Shown: positions 35,708-44,884, counted from the stretch's first letter. The stretch is 64,000 nt of DNA from an uncultured Scytonema sp. (GCA_937873135.1 CALMVQ010000230.1:1-64000); one strand, 5' to 3'. Notes: generated by a model not told the origin, from the sequence alone. Program-made: numbers and translations.

Positions 35708-35917
35708 TTATTGGCAAAGAAGTAGGCTGATATCGCTGTTTCCACCACACTCCGTTATGCTGATGTTGCTGTGACCACCAGCTCCACCTCTTACTTGAAC
35801 CAATTCACTATCGGTCAGTTCATTCAAGAAGTTTTCAGAATCGGTAAACAAGTCAGTTCCGGCGACTGTGACATCATTTGTGATGTTATTTGTGATGTTA
35901 TTATCTTTGTTTTTCAT
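35708..35917 (-). CDS. Lanthipeptide precursor peptide with two Ser-x2-Ser-x3-Cys motifs
   Basis: 69 residues, start ATG 35917 with AGGA about 11 bp upstream. Residues 1-45 are an acidic, Asn-rich leader ending in a double-Gly signal (ELTDSELVQVRGG), the type cut by C39 peptidase-transporters. After a second Gly-Gly (47-48) the core carries S50-x2-S53-x3-C57 and S61-x2-S64-x3-C68, separated by GGN, and ends in Gln69. Each motif exactly fits the labionin consensus of class III lanthipeptides. It sits between two kinase/HopA1-lyase pairs, the expected modification enzymes. The leader cut could be after Gly45 or Gly48. Confidence 0.85.
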   Translation of the reverse strand: MKNKDNNITNNITNDVTVAGTDLFTDSENFLNELTDSELVQVRGGAGGHSNISITECGGNSDISLLLCQ

Positions 35918-36000
35918 GATTTAAATGTTCCTGGATGTATATATAATTATCACATCATCTTTTATACAAAGAATATCTATCATATTAAAAGTAATTTCCT

Positions 36001-37119
36001 TCACAAGTTCAGCGGCATATATATGTCAATAGAGTTAGCATTCAGGTAAGAACGCAGCAATTCAAGTTCCAAAAGTGAGAATTGCTTGAGGATAGAGGTC
36101 ATCCGCTCGTCTGGGGAGTCATTAAGCGAGTGCCAAGCTTCCAACAAACCATTGGCAACAATTTGGCAGCGGTTCATCCCAAAGCTTTCTTGTTCTGCAA
36201 ATTTGCGGTCTGGTTCCTCTGCTAGACTTAGCCCTGGTGCCAGGAACTTGGTGAATAGGGGGACATCTGTGTGAAAATGCGCTTTTGTTTGTGCATAGAC
36301 ACTCTCAAGCACCTGCCGGACGACTTCATAGTGACTCTTCTCGAAATACAGGACTCCTGAGTCATAGCGCTTGTAATCACCTGGGTTGTATAGCGTTTTA
36401 AAGGTAAAGGGAATTAAAATATCGTTCAACTGGCGCGTCAGACTGTCCATGACCGCTACAGCACCTTCTGGGCTGAAATTGAAGTAAATGCGCACGATTT
36501 CTGGCTGGCGCTTTGGATGACCATAACTTCGTGGTCCTGCATTGCTCACTGCCATGTAGAACCCGCTTTGCACAAAATTACGAGGCATTCTGACAGCTAC
36601 TAACTCACCTATAGCGGCATTTTCGGCGAGTTGCAGATGTTTCTCTGGTTTAATGTGTAAAGTCAAACCTCCCTTGGTGACAGCAAAAGTGCCATCACTC
36701 TCAAGCCTCACTACAGACCAACCTGAGTCAAAATAGCCAGTGCCCCGATTGCACGAGTGCAATCGTTCGTAAAATGCTATGTCTACTCCTAGGCGGGTGT
36801 TATTTTCTAAATCCTGGTGCAGTGCCAAACCCGCTGAATCGGCGTCTGGTGCCAGAGTTGCTCGCATCGAGCCATTGTAATAGATACCGTAGAGAAACGA
36901 GCGCAGTTGCAAGCTAAAATACTTATTCTGAATATCCGCAGGCATTTGCTGGAAGCGGGCGACTACCTCATCTGGTAATTCAAAAGGTTTGTAATTTGGA
37001 TGACTAATACAGAAGTTGGAGTGGATTTGCACATTGCTGACGATATCAAGCAAAGTATCCAGCAGGTGTTGTGAAGCCGAATCTGGCTGTTGAGATTGAG
37101 AAAAATTTCCTAGTTGCAT
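36001..37119 (-). CDS. HopA1-family lyase (Y1) of the lanthipeptide cluster
   Basis: 372 residues. HopA1-type: NFCISHPNY near residue 34, IYFNFSPEGAVAVMDSL, VPLFTKFLAPGLSLAEEP and MNRCQIVANGLLEAW, all shared with Y2. Proposed role: eliminate phosphate from phosphorylated Ser in the precursor to give dehydroalanine, working with K1 14 bp upstream. The pairing of a separate kinase and HopA1 lyase is the class V (LxmK/LxmY) and thioamitide (TvaC/TvaD) arrangement. Confidence 0.83.
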   Translation of the reverse strand: MQLGNFSQSQQPDSASQHLLDTLLDIVSNVQIHSNFCISHPNYKPFELPDEVVARFQQMPADIQNKYFSLQLRSFLYGIYYNGSMRATLAPDADSAGLALHQDLENNTRLGVDIAFYERLHSCNRGTGYFDSGWSVVRLESDGTFAVTKGGLTLHIKPEKHLQLAENAAIGELVAVRMPRNFVQSGFYMAVSNAGPRSYGHPKRQPEIVRIYFNFSPEGAVAVMDSLTRQLNDILIPFTFKTLYNPGDYKRYDSGVLYFEKSHYEVVRQVLESVYAQTKAHFHTDVPLFTKFLAPGLSLAEEPDRKFAEQESFGMNRCQIVANGLLEAWHSLNDSPDERMTSILKQFSLLELELLRSYLNANSIDIYMPLNL

Positions 37120-37133
37120 ATAGTTTCGTCGCG

Positions 37134-38303
37134 TTAAACATCCATAGCAGCAGAAGATCTGAACTGACTAAGTTCTGTTGCTGCGGTTCCGAAAACAGTC
37201 GCCAAGGATTGTTCCGGACGACATAACAAACTCTTGGCAACCTGAAGCATGCAAATCCCCTTATTGCCAAAAGATTTTTGGTACTGAATCATTGCCTGAA
37301 TTCGTTGAATTAAGGCTAAACCGGCAAATTGCACGACTTGCAGCAAGAAATTGGGACGATGCTCTAAAATCTCCGGGAAGTTATCGAAATAAGTGTTAGT
37401 TAGAGCAGCAATGGAAGGTTGAAGCTGTTCTAGGGGTATCATAGCCAGACGCAAAGATTCTTCTATAGTCAGAGACTTACTGATGACTAAGCTACTCAGC
37501 CAGATTTGCAGGTAGCTGGCAATGAGCGTTCCCAAATCAAAGGCAGGATCTCCCCAAGCGGAAGTCTCCCAATCAATCAGCCGTACAATGTTGGGACTTT
37601 CTTGCTCCCAATTGTTGTGTAGGAGAATGTTGTTGAGTTTGAGATCATTGTGAGTTAGGCAACAGGGTTGGAAAACATTGGCAAGTTCTCTGATTGCTTG
37701 CCCTAAGCTTTCGTATCGCTGATAAAGCTTAAAGAATTTCAGCCCATCTGCAGGAACTATACCAAAAATTTCTGGCCCGATCCGTTCTATACTACGAATC
37801 CAATTAGGCACATGAGCCGGGCTAAGATTATTAGGTTTTGCCGAGAAGAATTCCTGATAGTCTGGGCGGTTGAAAGTGGCTCGATGGATGGTGGCGAGAA
37901 CGGTGGCGAGATTCGAGGCAATTTGAGTTGGGAAAACCTTTTCTTTCCCGTAGAAATCTTCTAAATCCCGATAGTCATCCAAGTAGCTGAAAACAATGAT
38001 AGAATTTTCAGCCTCAAAATGAAGCACCACAGGCATCCAGAGTCGAAGCTCGCTAAGTTCTGGAAATGTGTGTAAAAACTCTTGAATTCGCCATTCACTC
38101 AAAAACTCGCCCAGTGTTTTGCCTTCTTTATTGTGTCGTTCTTGCTTAATCAGCAGTTTTCGACTGTCTGGCAAAGTCAGTAATAAATTAAAGTTTTTTG
38201 CAGCGATCGGCTCAACCTTATACAGAGCTTCCTCCAACTGAGTACAGAGTCTATGCTCAACTAAATAGTTAAAAATATTCTGAGAACTTAATACAAATGT
38301 CAT
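37134..38303 (-). CDS. APH-fold kinase (K1) of the lanthipeptide cluster
   Basis: 389 residues from ATG 38303, chosen because MTFVLSSQNIFNYL aligns with the start of K2; the open frame extends to 38372. Complete kinase signature: N-lobe Lys in RKLLIKQER, catalytic loop CLTHNDLKLNNIL with Asp and Asn, and metal-binding IDWETSAWGDPAFDLG. Proposed to phosphorylate Ser residues in the precursor core, LxmK/TvaC-like. First gene of the cluster; 14 bp before Y1. Confidence 0.83.
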   Translation of the reverse strand: MTFVLSSQNIFNYLVEHRLCTQLEEALYKVEPIAAKNFNLLLTLPDSRKLLIKQERHNKEGKTLGEFLSEWRIQEFLHTFPELSELRLWMPVVLHFEAENSIIVFSYLDDYRDLEDFYGKEKVFPTQIASNLATVLATIHRATFNRPDYQEFFSAKPNNLSPAHVPNWIRSIERIGPEIFGIVPADGLKFFKLYQRYESLGQAIRELANVFQPCCLTHNDLKLNNILLHNNWEQESPNIVRLIDWETSAWGDPAFDLGTLIASYLQIWLSSLVISKSLTIEESLRLAMIPLEQLQPSIAALTNTYFDNFPEILEHRPNFLLQVVQFAGLALIQRIQAMIQYQKSFGNKGICMLQVAKSLLCRPEQSLATVFGTAATELSQFRSSAAMDV

Positions 38304-38418
38304 AAACCATCGTCGTTTGATATATCCATCCTGCTGGCTTTGAGGAATTGCCCAACTTCTCCTCTTACACAACTGGATTTATGGGCTATCTTACAGCGTA
38401 TCATTTTTACTGATGTAT

Positions 38419-38749
38419 CTAGTACAAGGAGTCAGGAGTAGGGGCAGGTTTTACAAATTGATTTTAAAGCCGATAAGTTAATCGGCAAAACCTGCCCGTA
38501 CAGGAGTCAGGAGTCAGGAGTAGGGGCAGGTTTTACAAATTGATTTTAAAGCCGATAAGTTAATCGGCAAAACCTGCCCGTACAGGAGTCAGGAGTCAGG
38601 AGTAGGGGCAGGTTTTACAAATTGATTTTAAAGCCGATAAGTTAATCGGCAAAACCTGCCCGTACAGGAGTCAGGAGAAAAAAATACATACATAACCTAG
38701 GTTTTACCCTGTTTCTAACTGTCTGGTTATTTCTGCCGCAGTGTACTAG
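38419..38749. mobile_element. CTAGTAC element, copy D, expanded by three hairpin units
   Basis: Ends CTAGTAC / GTACTAG and a right end GGTTATTTCTGCCGC like copies B and C, but 331 bp long. Inside are three almost identical 82-bp units (starting 38441, 38523, 38605) joined by GTCAGGA heptads. Confidence 0.8.
38442..38665. repeat. Triplicated 82-bp hairpin repeat
   Basis: Each unit has an 11-bp outer stem GGGCAGGTTTT / AAAACCTGCCC and a 6-bp inner stem GCCGAT / ATCGGC, then GTAC and heptads. Period exactly 82 bp. A related single copy with GGGCGGGTTT / AAACCCGCCC is at 60817-60875. Confidence 0.9.
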
Positions 38750-39326
38750 GACTAATAAGTCGGTCGGCACAAATAAATTCATGTTTGTAGTTGTGCTGAC
38801 CTCGCCATAGATATCAGCGCTGAAGCGCAACTACGAGCCTTTACATAAATTTATATAGGTGGGTTTTTCTGTGTCGATCTACTTAGGAGCTAAAATCCGA
38901 TTAAGATGTCTATTCTATTGCCAGAAGCTCAAATTCAGTAAACTCTAATCAAATTTTGATAATTATCAAGATATTGATGGAAAGTTCCACTACTGAGAAA
39001 ATAGCGATAAAGAGAAGATAGTAAATATTGTATAGATGTGGTAAAAGTTCGTTTGGTGTTCAAATATGGCAAATTTTTCTGATGCCCTTGCAATATTTGA
39101 GTGAAGTTATCACGCCAATTTTGAAACAAAATAAAAATGATTTCATAACAAGATAACTTTAAGCATTTATATTGATAGTCAGTAAATATGGGTTCACGTT
39201 GATGTAAGAATGAAAGTAGCAATATACTTCTAAAGTTGGTATCAAAAATCTAACGTAAGTCAGACGGTTTCTGGGATTTTATTGCTCAAACTTAGAAGCA
39301 GTAAATAAAATCTTTTAATTGAAAGA

Positions 39327-40145
39327 ATGGCTCCTACAGTACTTATCACCGGTGGATCTCACGGGATTGGCAAAGCAACTGCTCTTTTATTTGCCCGTAA
39401 AAGATATGACCTTGTACTTGCAGCTCGGCATATTGACAGTTTAGAAAGTGTAGCGCAGGAGGTGCAAAGCCTTGGTCATATCGCACCACTGATTGTTCCT
39501 TGCGATCTTCGCGATCCACTACAGGTAGACACACTCGTGCAGAAGGCGTTGGAACATCATGGCCATATCGACGTGCTGGTGAACAACGCAGGTATTTTTG
39601 CCGAAGGCCCTGTGGAGCAGTTTTCTCTCAGCGATTGGCATCAAGTGATAGACTTGAACTTATGGGGATATATCCACACAATTAATGCCCTTTTGCCTCA
39701 TTTCCTTCAGCGAAAAACTGGAACAATTGTAAATGTAAGTTCCATTGGCGGTAAAGTGCCTACACCTTACTTGGTGCCATATTGTACGAGTAAATTCGCG
39801 GTGACAGGATTGACCGAAGCGATGCACGCGGAATTAAAACCCAAAGGTGTTCACGTTTGTGGGATTTACCCAAATTTGATCAAGAGTAATTTTTTAGAAC
39901 GGGCAATTTTTCGGGGGAAGGATGAGCAGGATATCCAAGCTCGACGCGAGCAGCTTGACAAAGTGGTGAAAACTCCTGTGATTGAGAAGCCGGAGGATGT
40001 CGCAAATGCTATTTGGGATGCCGTGAAAAATCAGAAATCCGAGATCATGGTTGGTTCGGCAAATATGTCACAGGCGCTTGATCGATTTTTTCCTGGTTTC
40101 GTACAGTGGGTTTCGAGGCAAACTTTGAAAAATCAGGATAAGTGA
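39327..40145 (+). CDS. Short-chain dehydrogenase/reductase (SDR)
   Basis: 272 residues, classical SDR. Cofactor motif TGGSHGIGKATALLFARK, NNAG at about 87-90, catalytic Ser in VNVSSIGGK and YxxxK in YCTSKFAVTGL. Arg/Lys after the second strand (AARH) suggests NADP preference. The C-terminus (MSQALDRFFPGFVQWVSRQTL) is like that of membrane-associated members. Substrate unknown. Confidence 0.9.
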   Translation: MAPTVLITGGSHGIGKATALLFARKRYDLVLAARHIDSLESVAQEVQSLGHIAPLIVPCDLRDPLQVDTLVQKALEHHGHIDVLVNNAGIFAEGPVEQFSLSDWHQVIDLNLWGYIHTINALLPHFLQRKTGTIVNVSSIGGKVPTPYLVPYCTSKFAVTGLTEAMHAELKPKGVHVCGIYPNLIKSNFLERAIFRGKDEQDIQARREQLDKVVKTPVIEKPEDVANAIWDAVKNQKSEIMVGSANMSQALDRFFPGFVQWVSRQTLKNQDK

Positions 40146-40294
40146 GTAAAACCTCCGATTTTCGATGATCTTCCTCGTATTCATCGAAAAAAGTTCGATT
40201 CGTTGGAAACCTTGCACCTGAACACGGACGTAGACGTGCTAAAAATGAGGCCTCGTCTCTTGTGTCTCTGTGCTAAAAAATGGTTTTTTAAGTT

Positions 40295-42538
40295 CTAGGA
40301 TTGGATGCGTAAGTTGATGCGAACAGTGCCCGTGACAGATTGAGGGGTTTTCCACCCGATAAGCGATCGCCTAATCAGGTAGACAAGCACTGCTTTTTTC
40401 AAGGTTGAGGCTTCCTCATCCAACATTACCTTTCCAACGCGACCTTTAGCCACTTGAAACTCGAAGATAATTTCACCACTCAAACCAGCAGGTAGATTCA
40501 GTTGTTGCAGATGTTCCGTCAGAAGATCGATAGCTGTTTGTACCAATCCAGTCACATTGACAACTTCTAACTGATGTTGTACAAGTGCAGGTGTGACTGA
40601 TCTTAGTCGGAAACTACCTGGTGCTGGTGATGAAGCGAAGTATGATGCACTCGAAGCAGCTGCTATCATACCACCAGCGACCCAGTCTGTTGCTCCGATT
40701 CCCTCATAGCTTATACCTTCGGGCATTTCCACTGGTACTTGTACTGAGATAGATTCGCCTTGTGAATTTACCCGCACTTCTTCACTCACGGCGACAAAAG
40801 CAGTGTATTGCGACAACATCTGATAAGTTAACGCTGTCTCCGTCACTGCCTCAACCCCAACCTTGGTTTCGCAGTTAAACATCTGATTCATCAAGTCTTT
40901 AATCCGGGCGCGTCCCCACAATTGCGCTATAGCTGGATTTTCAGTTTGAGCAAAAATGAGGTGAAAAGTCTTTTCATAAGCTTTATTGCCTGCTGCCATG
41001 CCAACGACGCGCAGATTGCCACTGGCTCGATCCTGTTTCCGCCCAAACATCACTAACGGCTGTTGTGCAAACAAATCTGGCGGATTTACTGGGTAAATCA
41101 CTGGCGATCCCCCATTCCCTTCCCAAGTCACTTCAATATTCGTTAGCACAGGGTTATTGATTTGGCGAAAGAAGTTTTCAGCAACTTCCTCAGTCGGTTC
41201 ATCTTGACGAATAATGCGAGATGTCCCTCGTCCAATTTCGGCGATGCGATTCAGCAAAAAGCGATTTACTGAACTACCAACACCGAAGCTATAAAGACGA
41301 TTCCCTGGTTTTAATTCCCGCTGCACCTCTGCCAAAACTTCATTTTCATTGCCAATATAACCATCTGTTAACAGCACAATACTCCGTAACCGACTAGAGG
41401 TGATAGGAAAATTCAGCACTGCCCGAATGCCACCGGACAAATCGGTACCGCCATTGGCTTGTAGTTTGTTGATATAAGCGATCGCTCCTGCACAATTTTC
41501 AGGCGTATTTGCTAATGGTGTCTTCGACAGTTGCCTGTTAGTCTCAGAAAAGTCAATAATCGAGAAGGTGTCATCGGGATTCAAACCATTAATAAATCGC
41601 CGCATCAATTCCTGACATTTCTGTAGCGGATCGCCCATTTGCGAACCAGAAGTATCCATCAGAAAAACAACATCTTTGGGCACAATATCTGAAGGGCGAT
41701 ATTCTAAAGCTGGGATGAGATAAATTGCAAAATGTCCGCCGCGCTCATCTAATTGAGTTAACACTGTGGACTGAGTCTCAATTCCTGAAACTTGATAGCG
41801 TAAGATGAAATCTTTGTTGGGAATCGTATCTTCTCCACCTAATTGCACGCGGACAATTTGCTCAACGTGTTCAATTTGTATCTGGTGGGAAGGGGAACGA
41901 ACATCGGAAATTAGTACACCCGCGTCAATTTCTACTGCGACGTTTATATCATGTCTAGAGCGCATGCCCTGTGGTATAACTGGTGAAGTAATCCTGGATG
42001 CATCGGGAACTCGATCTGTATCACCACTGCTATCAATTAGTGTACCGGGGATAAAGCGCGGGCCTACTACCATTGGGAAGACAAATTCATAATTCCCTCC
42101 TTCAAATTTCAAGCTATCTGTGTAGCGAATGGTGACATCGATTTGTTCACCTGGTTGAATATGAGCCAGGGACTGGGTAAAGATATTATCTCGCTCTTGT
42201 TCCAATAAGCCGGCAGTGCGTCCTTGTTGTTTAGCTTGTTCATAAATTTGTCGCGCTTCTTCACGTTTTTTTATGCTGCCTTTAATTATGCGATCGCCTA
42301 TTTTTATTTCCATATCATCCACTGCTGCTTCATCCGGCAATGGGAAGACATAAACTGCTTCTAAAGGTTTTGTAAACGGATTTTCAAAAGTTTGTATCAC
42401 CTCTACCCGTGACACATTCCCAACGATTTTTGCTTGAAGATTAGTGTGTTTTAGGGGGAAGACTAACTGTTGTTCACCTTTCTTTACATATAATCCTCCT
42501 AGCCGAGGATTGGAAGGATTAACTTTAATTGTGGACAT
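40295..42538 (-). CDS. VIT and von Willebrand factor A domain protein
   Basis: 747 residues from ATG 42538 (a TTG 12 bp upstream is in frame). N-terminal VIT domain (about 10-140; EAVYVFPLPDEAAVDDMEI) and a VWA domain (about 285-470) with an intact metal site DTSGSQMG, T in NGGTDLSGG and D in LLTDGYIGNE. The C-terminal half is beta-rich and ends with a conserved FEFQVAKGRVGKVMLDEEAS segment. Inter-alpha-trypsin-inhibitor-like bacterial proteins of this type are thought to mediate protein contacts. No signal peptide is evident. Confidence 0.9.
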   Translation of the reverse strand: MSTIKVNPSNPRLGGLYVKKGEQQLVFPLKHTNLQAKIVGNVSRVEVIQTFENPFTKPLEAVYVFPLPDEAAVDDMEIKIGDRIIKGSIKKREEARQIYEQAKQQGRTAGLLEQERDNIFTQSLAHIQPGEQIDVTIRYTDSLKFEGGNYEFVFPMVVGPRFIPGTLIDSSGDTDRVPDASRITSPVIPQGMRSRHDINVAVEIDAGVLISDVRSPSHQIQIEHVEQIVRVQLGGEDTIPNKDFILRYQVSGIETQSTVLTQLDERGGHFAIYLIPALEYRPSDIVPKDVVFLMDTSGSQMGDPLQKCQELMRRFINGLNPDDTFSIIDFSETNRQLSKTPLANTPENCAGAIAYINKLQANGGTDLSGGIRAVLNFPITSSRLRSIVLLTDGYIGNENEVLAEVQRELKPGNRLYSFGVGSSVNRFLLNRIAEIGRGTSRIIRQDEPTEEVAENFFRQINNPVLTNIEVTWEGNGGSPVIYPVNPPDLFAQQPLVMFGRKQDRASGNLRVVGMAAGNKAYEKTFHLIFAQTENPAIAQLWGRARIKDLMNQMFNCETKVGVEAVTETALTYQMLSQYTAFVAVSEEVRVNSQGESISVQVPVEMPEGISYEGIGATDWVAGGMIAAASSASYFASSPAPGSFRLRSVTPALVQHQLEVVNVTGLVQTAIDLLTEHLQQLNLPAGLSGEIIFEFQVAKGRVGKVMLDEEASTLKKAVLVYLIRRSLIGWKTPQSVTGTVRINLRIQS

Positions 42539-42567
42539 AGATTTTCTCAATAATTAGGCAAATAAAC

Positions 42568-42768
42568 AACTGTAGGACTTACGCAAAAGTTGCCAAAAGG
42601 CTTAATTTATTGAACCGCAATAGACTTGGGCAGTGCGTTGGCTCGCTGTGCGCGAATGACGGGTTAGCCCGCTCTCACAGCGACTGGCTTTCATACTCTG
42701 CCGACTTGAAGTACCTGCCCATGCCAAGAACCTCAAGAATGAGTAGAGTTTGCGTAAGTCCTAAACTG
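42568..42768. mobile_element. MITE with 15-bp terminal repeats and 5-bp target duplication
   Basis: Perfect 15-bp ends TAGGACTTACGCAAA (42573-42587) and TTTGCGTAAGTCCTA (42749-42763) bound 191 bp. Both sides carry AACTG (42568-42572 and 42764-42768), a target-site duplication. No coding capacity. Isolated end-like motifs of the same sequence are at 14070 and 48147. Confidence 0.9.
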
Positions 42769-42894
42769 TTTCCACTGTTAGTATGAGCAGTGGCATTACT
42801 ATTTGACCTATACTAACTTTGAAGGACTGATAGCTGCCAGTAATTGAAGAAATCTTAAATTTTTTCTAGTAATATTAATTTCCTATTACTAAAT

Positions 42895-43083
42895 TCATTC
42901 TTCATATTCGTTATCTATTTCTATGTCAAGGGTATCTTCATCAATTCGCACATACAAAATATTAGGGCGACAGCAAACTTGGCAATCTTCTACATAGGAT
43001 TGCTGAAAACCTCCACTTACGTCTACAAAGGTTAAGTTCGATTCGCCGCAATAGGCGCAGTAATACTCTGCTGTTGTTTGCAT
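42895..43083 (-). CDS. CPXCG-motif cysteine-rich small protein
   Basis: 62 residues with two knuckles, CAYCG (about residues 9-13) and CQVCC (34-38), followed by an acidic tail. This is the CPXCG-type zinc protein family, function unknown. It is followed by 120 bp on the same strand's upstream side from the radical SAM gene end (43129), so the two may share a transcript. Confidence 0.85.
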   Translation of the reverse strand: MQTTAEYYCAYCGESNLTFVDVSGGFQQSYVEDCQVCCRPNILYVRIDEDTLDIEIDNEYEE

Positions 43084-43128
43084 CTGAATGTATTTTTTAG
43101 TTTTAACAAGCCTTTTAGGTTTAAAAAA

Positions 43129-44775
43129 TTATAAGTTGAGCGGCTGAAGTTCCTTTTGGGGTAAGTTGAAATAACTGGTAGCATCAGCCAGGTGCTTTAG
43201 TAGTGTGGATTGTGGTAAGGGTCCTTGCAAGTGATTCCAAGGTAAAGTAATATCTGTTGACCAGTTATCATGAACGTAGAAATCTAAGTTGGGTATTTGT
43301 CCTTTAAGTTGTTTGAAAGCACGGCGATAACTGCCCAAGGAGTCGCCATAATCACGGGTAAGTTCCAAAAGGTGAGATAGTCTGCGATCGCCCCTGGATA
43401 ACAAAGCTTGAATGATTGACCAATTATAACTTTCCGGTCGAAACTCGATTCCTTGCGGCTTAAGTTGTTTCTGTAAAAGTTGCAACCGCTTTTCAGCTTG
43501 CCGATTGACTCCAAACCACTGAAATGGCGTATGTGCTTTGGGAACAAAGGTACTACAGCCAAATGTTAAGCGCAATCCAGGCACAGTTTTTTTCAAAGAG
43601 CGCATCATTGCCACGGTTTGTTCTAAATCCTCTGGTTCTTCACCGGGAATTCCTACCATTCCATAAAGTTTCAAGTTTGTTAATCCACCAGCTCTAGCAT
43701 TGATCGCTGCTTGGATAATTTCATCATTATGTAATTTTTTATTTATGATTCTCCGCAAATTCTCTGAACCACTTTCTACGGCAATCGTCAGCGATCGCGA
43801 ATCTCGTTTTGCCAAAATTTCTGCTAATTTTACTGTTACCGTATTTGTCCGAACTGAGGCAATGCTGAGACGCACATCATCGTACTTTGTTTGATTCAGA
43901 TGATCGAGTAATGTTTCAAACTCCGGATGCTGAGTGACGGAAGCCCCTAATAATCCGATGCGTTTTGTCACTGATAAACCTTTTTCAATCGCTGGAATCA
44001 GTGAACCTTCCACACTTGCTGTTCTAAAAGGAAGCGTTAAATAACTTGCCAGACAAAAGCGACACATTTCTGGGCAACTTCTGACGACTTCCACCATATA
44101 AATATTTTCCCATGCTGCTTTTTCCGTCACAACTGTTGATGTTGAGAGGATATCTCCCCGATAGGTTTGCTTTTGCACCACAGCAGGGATGTCTGTAGAA
44201 ATAGGTTGAATTGACTTGACAGCTCCATCTGATGCATGATACTCCACCTCATACAAACTGGGTACATAAATTCCCGGCACTTGTGCAAGTGCTTGCAGTT
44301 TAGTTTGCCTAGAGGCATTTCTGACTTCTTTGTAAGCGTCAACAAAATTTCCCAGCAGGTTTTCGCCATCTCCTAGCAAAATGACATCAAAAAAATCTGC
44401 GAAAGGTTCGGGGTTAGCAGTGAGTACGGGACCGCCACCAAAAACTATGGGATGATGATCATCACGGGAAGTTGCTCTGATGGGAGTTTGTAAAGATTCC
44501 AGTAAATTCAAAATATTGACATAATCCAGTTCCCACGACATGGAAAAGCCGAGTATTTCTGGTTCTCTCGGAAGTTGTTCGTGGGTATCGGTAAACAGGC
44601 GACTCACCTGCAAATCAGAACGCATTGCTAAAGTTGCCCACACCACTTGATAGCCCAGGCTTGTTATCCCCACCGTGTAATCATTCGGAAAGGCGAAGAC
44701 GGTGGGGATAGCGTCTGTGTTGGGGGTTGCGGGGGTAAAAAGCAGGCGTTCGGTAGCGAATACAGATGATGTCAC
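43129..44775 (-). CDS. Radical SAM protein with N-terminal B12-binding domain
   Basis: 548 residues. Residues about 30-190 are a cobalamin-binding-like Rossmann domain (LGFSMSWELDYVNIL, VFGGGPVLTANPEPF, VILLGDGE). The radical SAM cluster motif CPEMCRFC is at about 233-240, followed by GLLGASVTQHPEF and LTIAVESGSENLRR. Matches cyanobacterial B12-binding radical SAM proteins of the TIGR03960-like type; it may modify RNA, lipid or cofactor. The reaction is not known. The C-terminus is unremarkable. Confidence 0.88.
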   Translation of the reverse strand: MTSSVFATERLLFTPATPNTDAIPTVFAFPNDYTVGITSLGYQVVWATLAMRSDLQVSRLFTDTHEQLPREPEILGFSMSWELDYVNILNLLESLQTPIRATSRDDHHPIVFGGGPVLTANPEPFADFFDVILLGDGENLLGNFVDAYKEVRNASRQTKLQALAQVPGIYVPSLYEVEYHASDGAVKSIQPISTDIPAVVQKQTYRGDILSTSTVVTEKAAWENIYMVEVVRSCPEMCRFCLASYLTLPFRTASVEGSLIPAIEKGLSVTKRIGLLGASVTQHPEFETLLDHLNQTKYDDVRLSIASVRTNTVTVKLAEILAKRDSRSLTIAVESGSENLRRIINKKLHNDEIIQAAINARAGGLTNLKLYGMVGIPGEEPEDLEQTVAMMRSLKKTVPGLRLTFGCSTFVPKAHTPFQWFGVNRQAEKRLQLLQKQLKPQGIEFRPESYNWSIIQALLSRGDRRLSHLLELTRDYGDSLGSYRRAFKQLKGQIPNLDFYVHDNWSTDITLPWNHLQGPLPQSTLLKHLADATSYFNLPQKELQPLNL

Positions 44776-44884
44776 AGGTGTTTGTTAGGAAGTGTTTGTA
44801 AAAATGATAGCGAATACGAATTGAGTCAACACCGCGATTTTATAAAATCGTAGTGTTGGCAATCGAGTTGAAATTGACTTTCCG

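Larger units (their letters stand above)
38304..39326. other. Long intergenic region upstream of the lanthipeptide cluster
   Basis: About 1 kb. Contains the nested repeat element 38419-38749, a second AAGTCGGTCGGCACAAATAAA motif (38757-38777) like the inner end of the pilQ-upstream element, and a degenerate palindrome copy (38783-38838). The rest is AT-rich with one doubtful minus-strand ORF (38935-39222). The cluster promoter probably lies in 38304-38420. Confidence 0.55.

Noticed and set aside
35563..35748. Minus-strand 61-residue ORF overlapping the precursor and K2, considered as a second precursor
   Set aside because: It lacks a double-Gly leader and Ser/Cys core, and overlaps the hairpin and both real genes.
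38441..38665. Three identical 82-bp units considered as a CRISPR array
   Set aside because: Units are joined without variable spacers, each is a double hairpin with heptads, and no cas gene is near.
38935..39222. Minus-strand ORF of 95 residues
   Set aside because: Low-complexity, aromatic-rich sequence in AT-rich DNA; no ribosome site, motif or family resemblance.
40295..42538. Plus-strand ORF at 41805-42092 within the VIT/VWA gene
   Set aside because: Shadow of the minus-strand gene, whose conserved motifs run through the same bases.
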